Shown here piece after piece: positions 57,701 to 64,000 of a DNA stretch of 64,000 nucleotides. The DNA is taken from assembly GCA_016716225.1 (NCBI GenBank), contig JADJWT010000001.1, positions 868,001-932,000 of the forward strand. Direction: 5' to 3'. The position numbers were made by a program, and so were the translations under genes. Source of the DNA: Ignavibacteriota bacterium. Lineage in GTDB: Bacteria > Bacteroidota > Ignavibacteria > Ignavibacteriales > Melioribacteraceae. The notes below the pieces were generated by a model that saw only the letters and a program-made list of their open reading frames with translations, did not search any database and was not told the DNA's origin. The number at the start of each line of letters is the position of its first letter. Positions within the stretch are counted from its first letter, which is position 1.

Positions 57701-58074
57701 GAAAAGCTAAATAGTCTAAAAGAATTTTGGTTCCGATCATATTTTGTAACTCCTCCTACAGAACCGATCCATATATTTCCTTTTGAATCTTCATATAATG
57801 AAGTAGTTAACGGTTCCTGTAAAAAATTTGTATCCGTTGGTACAACTGTAAAATTCTTAAATTCATAACCGTCATATCTCGTAACTCCATTAGAGGTTCC
57901 AATCCAGATGTAGCCAAGATGATCTTGCATTATACATCTTACAACATTAGAAGAAAGTCCGTCCTGTTCTGTAAAATGAGTAAACTTATCTTTTATTTGT
58001 TGGCTATAAAGTTGAGATATTATAAGCCAAATTATTACGATATATTTTTTGGATATCAAATTGCTTAAACTCAC
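54739..58074 (-). CDS. Propeller sensor histidine kinase
   Basis: The 1111-residue protein has a signal/anchor (about 1-24), about 14 two-component regulator propeller repeats (about 30-690: GLSSNVVRCIMQDHLGYIWI then GTSNGVTRYDG and many similar), a Y_Y_Y domain (about 700-775), a membrane helix (about 790-812: WWQTWWAYTFYFLGFIGIL), a coiled linker, a phospho-His region (GIAHEIKNPLNF, His876) and a HATPase (N-box near 1010, DNGDGIP, GTGLGLS near 1073). It lacks the receiver and AraC domains of hybrid HTCS. The kinase part is nearly the same as in the neighbour at 58180. Confidence 0.93.
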   Translation of the reverse strand: MSLSNLISKKYIVIIWLIISQLYSQQIKDKFTHFTEQDGLSSNVVRCIMQDHLGYIWIGTSNGVTRYDGYEFKNFTVVPTDTNFLQEPLTTSLYEDSKGNIWIGSVGGVTKYDRNQNSFRLFSFSNFSQKYQRLFAIFDMVETTDGNILCCTIDFHYSNIKNSLFLIDTKSNSVKEIQPVNDDSTKAIAQISVLGNDKYLISGEKGIAEYDYGKNYVKWYPLKERTLVISFLQDDNDNLWLGTYYNGLIYYNVKDSTYKDFSVFNKYLNENKSLDINKITYDQKKNLYLATNYGLMYFNIKTKELSVSEVNPQNNSALHSPNTNDVILDNSGSIWIANGDAGISKYDIVKNNFQSYTGKVDDNNSISPGWVSTIFEYKENEIWLKSDRATIVKFNPNEGTFKREVLPKNFEIFNIIKTSKGKILLGGSNGFYEVDPIKWKFEKLRLPIDMGNNLVFTALEVNNNAIWFGTATGLNIYNELNETTTNINFEVLGIGDATSNSVTVLTKGKDGNIWIGTNNGLFKYEVNTKLYSRIGFSKDASNSLTTQDVNSLYIDKDNTVWIGTWLGGLNKYNQKTGSIESFTQKDGLPSHSVQGILADEENGYLWLSTFDGISRFDLKKKKFSNFGVVDGIHSNQFADGSALKTSNGLFIFGGSNGITVFNPNEIQNNLIPPKISITDLKLFGKSIKPGKNSLLRKPIYEIQNLTLNYDENDIEFDYFAAHFVDPKKNQFAYKLENYEDDWRYVGNQRSAIYPNLPHGEYVFHLKASNNNEVWNEEGVTLNLKILPPWWQTWWAYTFYFLGFIGILGGVRRFELDRRKEIENKKLLQLENDRKTKDLEQAKEIEKAYTELKTTQAQLIHSEKMASLGELTAGIAHEIKNPLNFVNNFSEVSNDLIAEMLEEFEKENKTEVKAIAETLKQNIEKINHHGKRADSIVKSMLLHSRGTSGEKTLTNINVLLEQDVNLAYHGMRALNKEFNITIEKDYDELLQKINVVPQDISRVFLNIVNNACYAANQKKLKVGKDFSPILKVSTKNVSNKVVIIIRDNGDGIPLKFQDKLFNPFFTTKPTGEGTGLGLSLSYDIIVKEHSGEISFVSEENNYTEFIITLPNK

Positions 58075-58179
58075 TATTTATTATTTCTAATCTTTTTATT
58101 ATCAAATATTTCTGTTACCGATAAATCTTAATTTTCACGATGACTTGAGCTCATTGAATTTTATATTCTTAATGTTATT

Positions 58180-61100
58180 TTATTCTAAAGGTAAATGAAT
58201 TTTAAACTCTGTGCCTTCGCCTTGCTTTGTTTTTACGCCAAGCTCGCCATCGTGTACTTTTTTTACAATATCATAACTAAGTGATAATCCTAATCCTGTT
58301 CCTTCTCCGGTTGGTTTGGTAGTGAAGAAGGGTTGGAAGATTTTATCTAAAATATCAGCAGGTATTCCATTTCCGTTATCACCTATTCTAATTTCAACTT
58401 TATCCTTTAAATTCTTTGTTATAACTTTTAACATTGGAGAGAAATCTTCTTTGTTCTTTTTCTTTTTATCATAAGCTGCATAACAGGCATTGTTAATAAT
58501 ATTCAAAAAAACTCTGCTGATATCCTGTGGAATTACATTTATCTTTTCCAACTTTTCATCATAATTTTTTTCTATTGTAATGTTAAATTCTTTGTTTTGT
58601 GCCCTCATTCCGTGATAAGCAAGATTAACATATTGATCTAGCAAATCATTTATATCAGTTAAAGTTTTTTCTCCTGATGATCCTCTTGAATGCATTAACA
58701 TTCCTTTGACTATGGAATCTGCACGTTTTCCATGCTGATTTATTTTATCAAGATTTTGCATTAAAACATCTGCTATTGATAAAGCTTCACCTTTATTGTC
58801 ATTTTCCAATTCTAACTTCATTTCTTCAAGTAGTTCTTGACTAATTTCAGAAAAGTTATTTACAAAGTTTAAAGGATTTTTTATTTCATGTGCAATGCCT
58901 GCCGTTAATGCACCTAATGATGCAAGTTTCTGCTGCGTTACAAGCTGCTCCTGCGTTTTGATAATCTCTTCATTTTTTTCCTGAAGAGTTTTTATTAACT
59001 GTGCCTTCGAAATTGCAGATACGGCATGCTCACGGAATTTATTAAGTATTCTTGCAGTTGAGGGATTAAATGCATTTTTATCAGCGAAACTGTCAAATAC
59101 CACGTAAGCCTCTAAACTATTATCCCACTCTACTGCCATTGCAAGCATTGACTTTGCTTTACTAAATGCTGAGAGTCTTTCATCACCGAATAAATTATCT
59201 GTGTTGCTAATAATGTAAATACCTTTTTCAATTTCCTCAGAATTATCAGAGTATCTTTTTTTCAAATCTTCAGGAAAGAATGTTATTTTTTCCAAATCAT
59301 TTACCTGATACCCAGTTGTAAAAGCAACATGAAATTGATTGTCTTTATGGTCAAGCAAGAATACCGCTGCTTTCTCTGCCTGAGGAATAAACCTAACGGT
59401 TTGCTCAAGCAGTGAATTGAACAATGTTTCAAGATCTTCAGCAATATTAATAACGCGCACTAACTTATCAACAGTTTCAAGCTCTTCAGCTTGTTTTTTA
59501 ATGAGATCAGCTTCACGTAATTTTGCTTTATTACGTTCAATATTTATCAGCCTTTTACGTTGGATTCTATCAACAATAAAAATTCCCAATGCTATAATGA
59601 AAGTATAAATAAGAAATGCCCACCAAGTTAAATACCAAGGCGCTAATATTTTGAAAGCGAATAAATCTTCCTGTCCAATTTTTCCGTAAATATTTTTAGA
59701 TCGAACATGAAAATTGTAATTGCCATTTGAAAGATTTGTATATACTTTCTTTGTTTCATTAGTCCAATTAGACCAATTCTCATCATTACCTTCAAGAAAA
59801 TATTGATATTCATTAAATTCGGATTTTTCGAAACTCAGTGCTGAAACTTCAAAGGTTACATTATTTTTTGAAAATGGAAGAATATTATTTTCGTGTAATT
59901 TACTATGCGTTCCGTTATAAATAAGTGAATCATTATTAATCTGTACTTTACGTATTAATGTTTTGAATTTATAATTAATATTTCGATGCAGAGAAGGATC
60001 ATAAATTATCAATCCTTCGTCATTACTTATCCATAATATTTCTTTGTTTGAGGTTGAGTCATAATCAGAATATATTTCAATAATGGAATTCAGATCAATG
60101 CCTTTGAGCTCTGGTTCCGGCTTCCAAACATATTTATTTATTTTATCCGGAATGGCTTTTCCCATTTCCAATTCGCCATTTATTTCAGCGACCACCCATA
60201 AATTATTTTCTAAACCATTTTTTATATACTGAATTGTCGTTGTTGAATTTGATAATGTTCTGCCAAGTGTTGTATCTGGAATAAATTTTTTAGTAATTTC
60301 CGAATACGTAAATGTTCCTCGATTTGTCGTTAAGATCATTTTATTGTTAATGTCATATATTTCCCAAGAATCAACTTGGAAGCCGGTTTTATCATCAAAA
60401 TATTTGTAAATTAATTTTACGTCGGAATCAGTTGCTAAATTTTCAAAATCACCGGTAATATGTATTATTTTTCCATGAACACTCCTAAGCCATAGACTGT
60501 TTTTATTATCTTCAACAAGCGAGTATATTTCTTCATCAACAATTGGCGTTAGCAAAATTTTATATTTTCCATTACTGTTTTTTTGAAGAATTGAAATACC
60601 GGTTCTGTGACAAATATAAATTCGATTAGGAAAGTATTTGGATTGTACTAATTTATATGAATCATTTTCTGTTAACATTTTGGAAAACTTTTCTTTATCA
60701 ACTATTGCAAGTCCCATATTTGTACTAGCCAAAAGATTACCATTATCAATATAAAATGAATTGCCAGGTTTGTTGCTGCCATTTACAAGTTCAAAAGCTG
60801 CGTTCTTATTATTAAAATACATTATGCCCATACTGTTTGAAGCATATATTCTATCTTTAAAATTCACAACAGAATTAATTGAGGTATTGAAAAAATATTT
60901 AGGAGAAATAAAATAGAATGGAGCATTAATTTCACAAAGTGCAATTCCATTATCTGCAGCTATCCATAATCCATCGTCAAAATCCGAATAAACATCAAAC
61001 ACAACATTTGTCGGAAGTTCGGAGTTTTGATTAATTATTTTGATTAATTCACCTTTGTTACTTACAACTACTACTCCACCACGTTGTGTTGCAAAAGCTA

Positions 61101-61926
61101 TTGCTCCGTTTTTAAGAATGCAAGCATTATAGATTTGGTTATTAATTAAATATTCATCAACACTTGTTTTGAAGTTCGATACGGTTTTTCCATCATAAAT
61201 GAAAATTCCGTTAAAATTTGTTGTTATAAGAATTTTATTACTTTGATTTGAATTTTCATCAGTAAAAAGAAGCATATCAAAAACACCGATTGATGAAAAA
61301 TAATCTCCATTAGAAATTAATCTTAATGAATCACCCTCAATTTTCATTAATCCAACATCTTGATTTCTTGAATATATTTTATCATCAATATTATATAATC
61401 TGAATGCATAAACTGAATCCCAAGATGTAATTTTATTATTATCCCATCTATAAATTTTATTTTTAGTTTTGAAAAAGACACCTTCTGAGTTTACTGCAAC
61501 ATCCCAAATCTCATCATTTTGTTGATATTGATTTCCGAATGATTTTAACAAAGATTTGAACTTCATTTTTCCTATTGAGTCGGGTTCAAGAAAACCAATA
61601 TCAGTACCGGCAGTAAGATATATTTTGCCATTATTATCTTTAACTATTGCTCTAACTATTTGCGATCGCGGAGTTTTTATATTGCGCCACGAAGCACCAT
61701 CAAATTCCAGAACGCCTTCATTATTTCCAAAATACATTACGCCCCTATTATCTTGAACAATACTCCAATTCGCCGGATTTGATTTGTATTCTTTAGGGCT
61801 GTAATATTTTAGAAAAGGTTGTGCAATTAAATATAATTTGTTACTTTCATTTTGACCGAATGATGTTAAGAATAACGGAATAATAATTAGTATTAAATTT
61901 AGTAAATAACGTTTCTTAATAATCAT
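58180..61926 (-). CDS. Propeller sensor histidine kinase with GAF domain
   Basis: The 1248-residue protein has a signal peptide (about 1-25), a propeller-type periplasmic region (about 35-670), a Y_Y_Y domain (about 690-775), a membrane helix (about 775-800: WWAFLIYTFIIALGIFIVD), a GAF domain (about 830-985), a coiled coil, the phospho-His motif GIAHEIKNPLNF (His1013) and a HATPase (DNGNGIP, GTGLGLS). The start MIIKKRYLLN and the ending LPLE look complete. It probably senses a ligand both outside and in the cytoplasm (GAF). It is a paralogue of the 54739 kinase. Confidence 0.93.
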   Translation of the reverse strand: MIIKKRYLLNLILIIIPLFLTSFGQNESNKLYLIAQPFLKYYSPKEYKSNPANWSIVQDNRGVMYFGNNEGVLEFDGASWRNIKTPRSQIVRAIVKDNNGKIYLTAGTDIGFLEPDSIGKMKFKSLLKSFGNQYQQNDEIWDVAVNSEGVFFKTKNKIYRWDNNKITSWDSVYAFRLYNIDDKIYSRNQDVGLMKIEGDSLRLISNGDYFSSIGVFDMLLFTDENSNQSNKILITTNFNGIFIYDGKTVSNFKTSVDEYLINNQIYNACILKNGAIAFATQRGGVVVVSNKGELIKIINQNSELPTNVVFDVYSDFDDGLWIAADNGIALCEINAPFYFISPKYFFNTSINSVVNFKDRIYASNSMGIMYFNNKNAAFELVNGSNKPGNSFYIDNGNLLASTNMGLAIVDKEKFSKMLTENDSYKLVQSKYFPNRIYICHRTGISILQKNSNGKYKILLTPIVDEEIYSLVEDNKNSLWLRSVHGKIIHITGDFENLATDSDVKLIYKYFDDKTGFQVDSWEIYDINNKMILTTNRGTFTYSEITKKFIPDTTLGRTLSNSTTTIQYIKNGLENNLWVVAEINGELEMGKAIPDKINKYVWKPEPELKGIDLNSIIEIYSDYDSTSNKEILWISNDEGLIIYDPSLHRNINYKFKTLIRKVQINNDSLIYNGTHSKLHENNILPFSKNNVTFEVSALSFEKSEFNEYQYFLEGNDENWSNWTNETKKVYTNLSNGNYNFHVRSKNIYGKIGQEDLFAFKILAPWYLTWWAFLIYTFIIALGIFIVDRIQRKRLINIERNKAKLREADLIKKQAEELETVDKLVRVINIAEDLETLFNSLLEQTVRFIPQAEKAAVFLLDHKDNQFHVAFTTGYQVNDLEKITFFPEDLKKRYSDNSEEIEKGIYIISNTDNLFGDERLSAFSKAKSMLAMAVEWDNSLEAYVVFDSFADKNAFNPSTARILNKFREHAVSAISKAQLIKTLQEKNEEIIKTQEQLVTQQKLASLGALTAGIAHEIKNPLNFVNNFSEISQELLEEMKLELENDNKGEALSIADVLMQNLDKINQHGKRADSIVKGMLMHSRGSSGEKTLTDINDLLDQYVNLAYHGMRAQNKEFNITIEKNYDEKLEKINVIPQDISRVFLNIINNACYAAYDKKKKNKEDFSPMLKVITKNLKDKVEIRIGDNGNGIPADILDKIFQPFFTTKPTGEGTGLGLSLSYDIVKKVHDGELGVKTKQGEGTEFKIHLPLE

Positions 61927-61992
61927 TTACTTCTCAAGTTCTATAAATTTGATTGGAAGTTTACAGTAATTGTTTTTTTGTAGAAAAAAATT

Positions 61993-62023
61993 AAGATGTC
62001 ACCTCAAAGTAAAATGACATCTT
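61993..62023 (-). terminator. Terminator after the ABM-fold-like gene
   Basis: AAGATGTCA (61993-62001) pairs with TGACATCTT (62015-62023), a perfect 9-bp stem. On the minus strand it is followed by AATTTTTTTCTA, 30 bases past the stop at 62053, and separates that gene from the 1248-residue kinase gene. Confidence 0.85.
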
Positions 62024-62052
62024 TATTAAGTAATAAATTTATTTGCTCAAAA

Positions 62053-62517
62053 TTATTTCAATGGTTTAAGAGTTATATCACGGAAATATTTTGTTCCGAT
62101 ATAAGTTCTCATATCAAACCGCATATCTGTCATTTCACGCATTTTTTCTTGATCGGAAGTTTTATAATGCATTTCACTTATTTTATCCATTTTATCCTCG
62201 TCGGCTTGGTTATAATCAAGTGCAACACCAAAATTCTTGTACAATGCTGCAAATGCAATATCCCAATCTTCAGGACTTGATGGTGTATTTAGAAGAATAT
62301 AATAACCTTCAAGTAATCCTTGCTTTTTTGCTTCTTCCTGAACTGGTAAAAAGTGAGTGCGAAGATATTTCATGTAGTTATCAAACTGCCCAGGTTTTGT
62401 TCTATAAAAACTTACAACACGTACATTGCCCTCTGTATAATGCTCTTGTCCGAATAAACTAACGGAGAATAGAATCATGATTAACGATAGTAGAGTTAAG
62501 ATTTTTATTTTTTTCAT
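62053..62517 (-). CDS. Exported small protein, possible alpha+beta dimeric-barrel fold
   Basis: The 154-residue protein has a signal peptide (about 1-23) and a body starting with VRVVSFYRTKPGQFDNYMKY and a helix-rich C-terminal half rich in charged residues. Sequence style (RVVSFYRTKPG) fits ABM/NIPSNAP-like ferredoxin folds, but this is weak. First from the 5' end is the gene at 63564 or beyond; this gene is last and ends at a terminator. Function unknown. Confidence 0.65.
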   Translation of the reverse strand: MKKIKILTLLSLIMILFSVSLFGQEHYTEGNVRVVSFYRTKPGQFDNYMKYLRTHFLPVQEEAKKQGLLEGYYILLNTPSSPEDWDIAFAALYKNFGVALDYNQADEDKMDKISEMHYKTSDQEKMREMTDMRFDMRTYIGTKYFRDITLKPLK

Positions 62518-62583
62518 TTTTTCCTCTTTGTGAAATATTTAATTAATTACGATTAAGAATTTTTAACAAAATTTAGTTCAACA

Positions 62584-63048
62584 TTATTGTGTTTTAGATG
62601 TTCTTCCGCCATGATCTCCGACTAAAAACCATTTACCGTCTTTTTTCATCAATATATCTGTCCATTTTCCAGCTGTTGGCTCTTCCTTTCCGGTTTGATT
62701 ATTTTTTTCTATTTGTGAATAAAAATAATTGGCAAATGCAAAATCACCTTTAACCCAAACAGTTACTGGAGTTAAAGTATATAGTACAGTAGTATTATTT
62801 TTAAATTCATTTGTTATCCATTTAGAAGTATTAGATTTATTTTGAGGAACAACTATTTGATAGCTCCACCCAATATAACTTTCATCAAAATATGACAGAA
62901 ATCCTTGTGCATCTCCCTTTGATGAAACTTCCCAATATTTTTCTACTCCAGCCCAAACTTCTTTTTGCTCCGAAGTCCAAGATTGTCCATTTATACTACT
63001 TATAATTCCAATTAAAAATATGCTTAGTATAATTATGTTCTTTTTCAT
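62584..63048 (-). CDS. Exported NTF2-like (SnoaL/DUF4440-type) protein
   Basis: The 154-residue protein has a signal peptide (about 1-21) and a cone-shaped NTF2-like domain: EVWAGVEKYWEVSSKGDAQG, YFDESYIGWSYQ and TDILMKKDGKWFLVGDHGG. Such domains bind small ligands or act as simple hydrolases/isomerases; catalytic residues cannot be assigned. It lies 66 bases upstream of the next minus-strand gene. Confidence 0.78.
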   Translation of the reverse strand: MKKNIIILSIFLIGIISSINGQSWTSEQKEVWAGVEKYWEVSSKGDAQGFLSYFDESYIGWSYQIVVPQNKSNTSKWITNEFKNNTTVLYTLTPVTVWVKGDFAFANYFYSQIEKNNQTGKEEPTAGKWTDILMKKDGKWFLVGDHGGRTSKTQ

Positions 63049-63080
63049 TTAATTTCCTTTAAGATATTTTATTAAAATTT

Positions 63081-63509
63081 CTATTTACTAAATTTTACTT
63101 CTCTGTAAATTTCATCCGAGTGTTTTCCGGTAAAATATTTATTATAAGCTTTGTTAAATTTTTCTCGATCTTCTTTAGTCGTCCAGCTTTCTTTAAATAG
63201 TTCTTCTAATTTCTGCATTGCTTTGGGTATATCTTCCCAAGTTTTTATTTCTGTTATTTCTAATATGTCTCGGTTGTTATTTCCCCACCAATGTCTTATA
63301 GTTTTGTGACTAATTACATATGGGTTTTTATCCCAAACCTTTGTTTGAAATTGATGAGTAAGTGAATCAAATTCAGTGGCGCTTCCATCTTCGGGGAAAG
63401 CTGCTTCAAGATTTTGAATTATAAAAGCATTTCCCGTTTGTTGGGCAAATGTTGATTTACTCGAAATTGAAATAATTAAAAAAAGAGTGATTGTAAGAAT
63501 GTGTTTCAT
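63081..63509 (-). CDS. Exported small protein, unknown function
   Basis: The 142-residue protein has a signal peptide (MKHILTITLFLIISISSKST) and a mostly helical body with WGNNNRDILEITEIKTWEDI and EELFKESWTTKEDREKFNKAY. I chose the ATG at 63509; an upstream in-frame ATG at 63563 would put 18 basic residues before the signal peptide. It is similar in size and location to the other exported proteins here. No family is recognised. Confidence 0.65.
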   Translation of the reverse strand: MKHILTITLFLIISISSKSTFAQQTGNAFIIQNLEAAFPEDGSATEFDSLTHQFQTKVWDKNPYVISHKTIRHWWGNNNRDILEITEIKTWEDIPKAMQKLEELFKESWTTKEDREKFNKAYNKYFTGKHSDEIYREVKFSK

Positions 63510-63563
63510 AGAACTATCTCCTTTATTTTTTGGATTTTTTCTTAATTTGTTTAATCTTTGCAT

Positions 63564-63977
63564 CTAATCTTTAAGTTTTATTGATCCATTTGCTAATTCA
63601 ATATTTCCATCATTTTTATATAAAATGGAATGCGTATCACCTTGATAGAAATCTGCAAACATAACAACTAACGTACTATCAACTTCTACCCAAGATTTTA
63701 TTATTGTTTTATTATCAATATGAATTGTTTTGGTTTTTTCATTATTTATTTTTTTACTTTTAGAATCCTTCCAAGAAAGTGTTGAATCAGTTGTGATCAT
63801 TATTTCAACGGTAAATAGGTCATATTCAATAATCATTTCTTTGCCAATTATATTTTGATATGTCAAACTCAATTCTTTGTTTTCTAACTTTTCAATTGAG
63901 TTATTTTCCTCAGCTATTGCATCATAATATTCCCATTCAAACTCAGTATTTTGTTTATAGAAAGGTTTTCCAAACAT
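63564..63977 (-). CDS. Probable MoaF-like small protein, possibly extended past window end
   Basis: The 137-residue protein is beta-rich: LSLTYQNIIGKEMIIEYDLF, TVEIMITTDSTLSWKD, TIIKSWVEVDSTLVVMFADF and THSILYKNDG. The pattern resembles the calycin-like MoaF-related domain. The frame stays open from the ATG at 63977 to the window end at 64000, so the true start could be upstream. It is the first visible gene of the minus-strand set of small proteins. Confidence 0.6.
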   Translation of the reverse strand: MFGKPFYKQNTEFEWEYYDAIAEENNSIEKLENKELSLTYQNIIGKEMIIEYDLFTVEIMITTDSTLSWKDSKSKKINNEKTKTIHIDNKTIIKSWVEVDSTLVVMFADFYQGDTHSILYKNDGNIELANGSIKLKD

Positions 63978-64000
63978 TATAATTTCGGCTAATTTTCTTT

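Noticed and set aside
3005..63977. Numerous short ORFs antisense or out of frame to clear genes
   Set aside because: They overlap well-supported genes, have no family match or ribosome site, and are expected by chance in AT-rich coding DNA.
1..64000. CRISPR arrays, tRNA or rRNA genes, IS elements and prophage
   Set aside because: I saw no regular spacer-repeat pattern, no cloverleaf-like GC-rich stretch, no transposase or phage proteins; repeats found are single palindromes.

Overview
The window is low-GC DNA from a Gram-negative member of the Bacteroidota/Chlorobiota lineage, most likely Ignavibacteria-like. This is inferred from TonB-dependent receptors with carboxypeptidase-like N-terminal domains, a secreted esterase ending in a YPNPFNP-type sorting domain, two-component regulator propeller kinases, a DUF5916 protein and the Bacteroidota-type start of CarB. 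No rRNA, tRNA, CRISPR array, phage or IS transposase was seen.

Region by region: 1-2.8 kb holds the start of carB and all of carA on the minus strand. 3.0-15.2 kb is a light-response and carotenoid island. It contains a TonB receptor with a class II photolyase, an adenosylcobalamin-type photoreceptor/repressor of the CarH/LitR family with a glutathione peroxidase, and a seven-gene plus-strand carotenoid run: SRPBCC protein, crtI, crtB, crtYcd, Rieske oxygenase, methyltransferase and a CrtU/CruE-type desaturase. The three promoters of the island share the element TTGACAAwwATTAGACA, two GACA repeats exactly 11 bp apart laid over a -35 box. 15.4-18.2 kb has a cold shock protein, a 5'-nucleotidase, a small membrane protein and an RRM protein. 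18.4-21.1 kb is an ECF sigma / anti-sigma / DUF4097 operon. 21.3-30.7 kb holds envelope and TPR proteins, an MFS transporter and sufE. 30.8-37.5 kb is a complete minus-strand his operon (hisG-D-C-B-H-A-F-IE) preceded by a leader peptide with four consecutive His codons and an attenuator hairpin. 37.6-48.3 kb has esterases, uvrB, an orphan ParA, a flavoprotein, cysE-cysK and pgi. 48.5-53.1 kb has a lipoprotein/TonB receptor pair, an SDR and small membrane proteins. 53.1-62 kb is a signalling block with two giant propeller histidine kinases, a lone receiver and a receiver-SpoIIE phosphatase. 62-64 kb has four small, mostly secreted proteins.

The strongest signals of new biology are: (1) a B12/light regulon covering DNA repair, peroxide defence and pigment; (2) a predicted aromatic, possibly oxidised, carotenoid pathway resembling cyanobacterial CruE/CruH synechoxanthin synthesis in an apparently non-phototrophic lineage; (3) a classical His-codon attenuator, and a possible Cys-codon leader ahead of cysE; (4) a palindromic repeat that has invaded the coding region of an exported esterase without breaking its frame. 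All functions are read from sequence and family knowledge; no database search was run.
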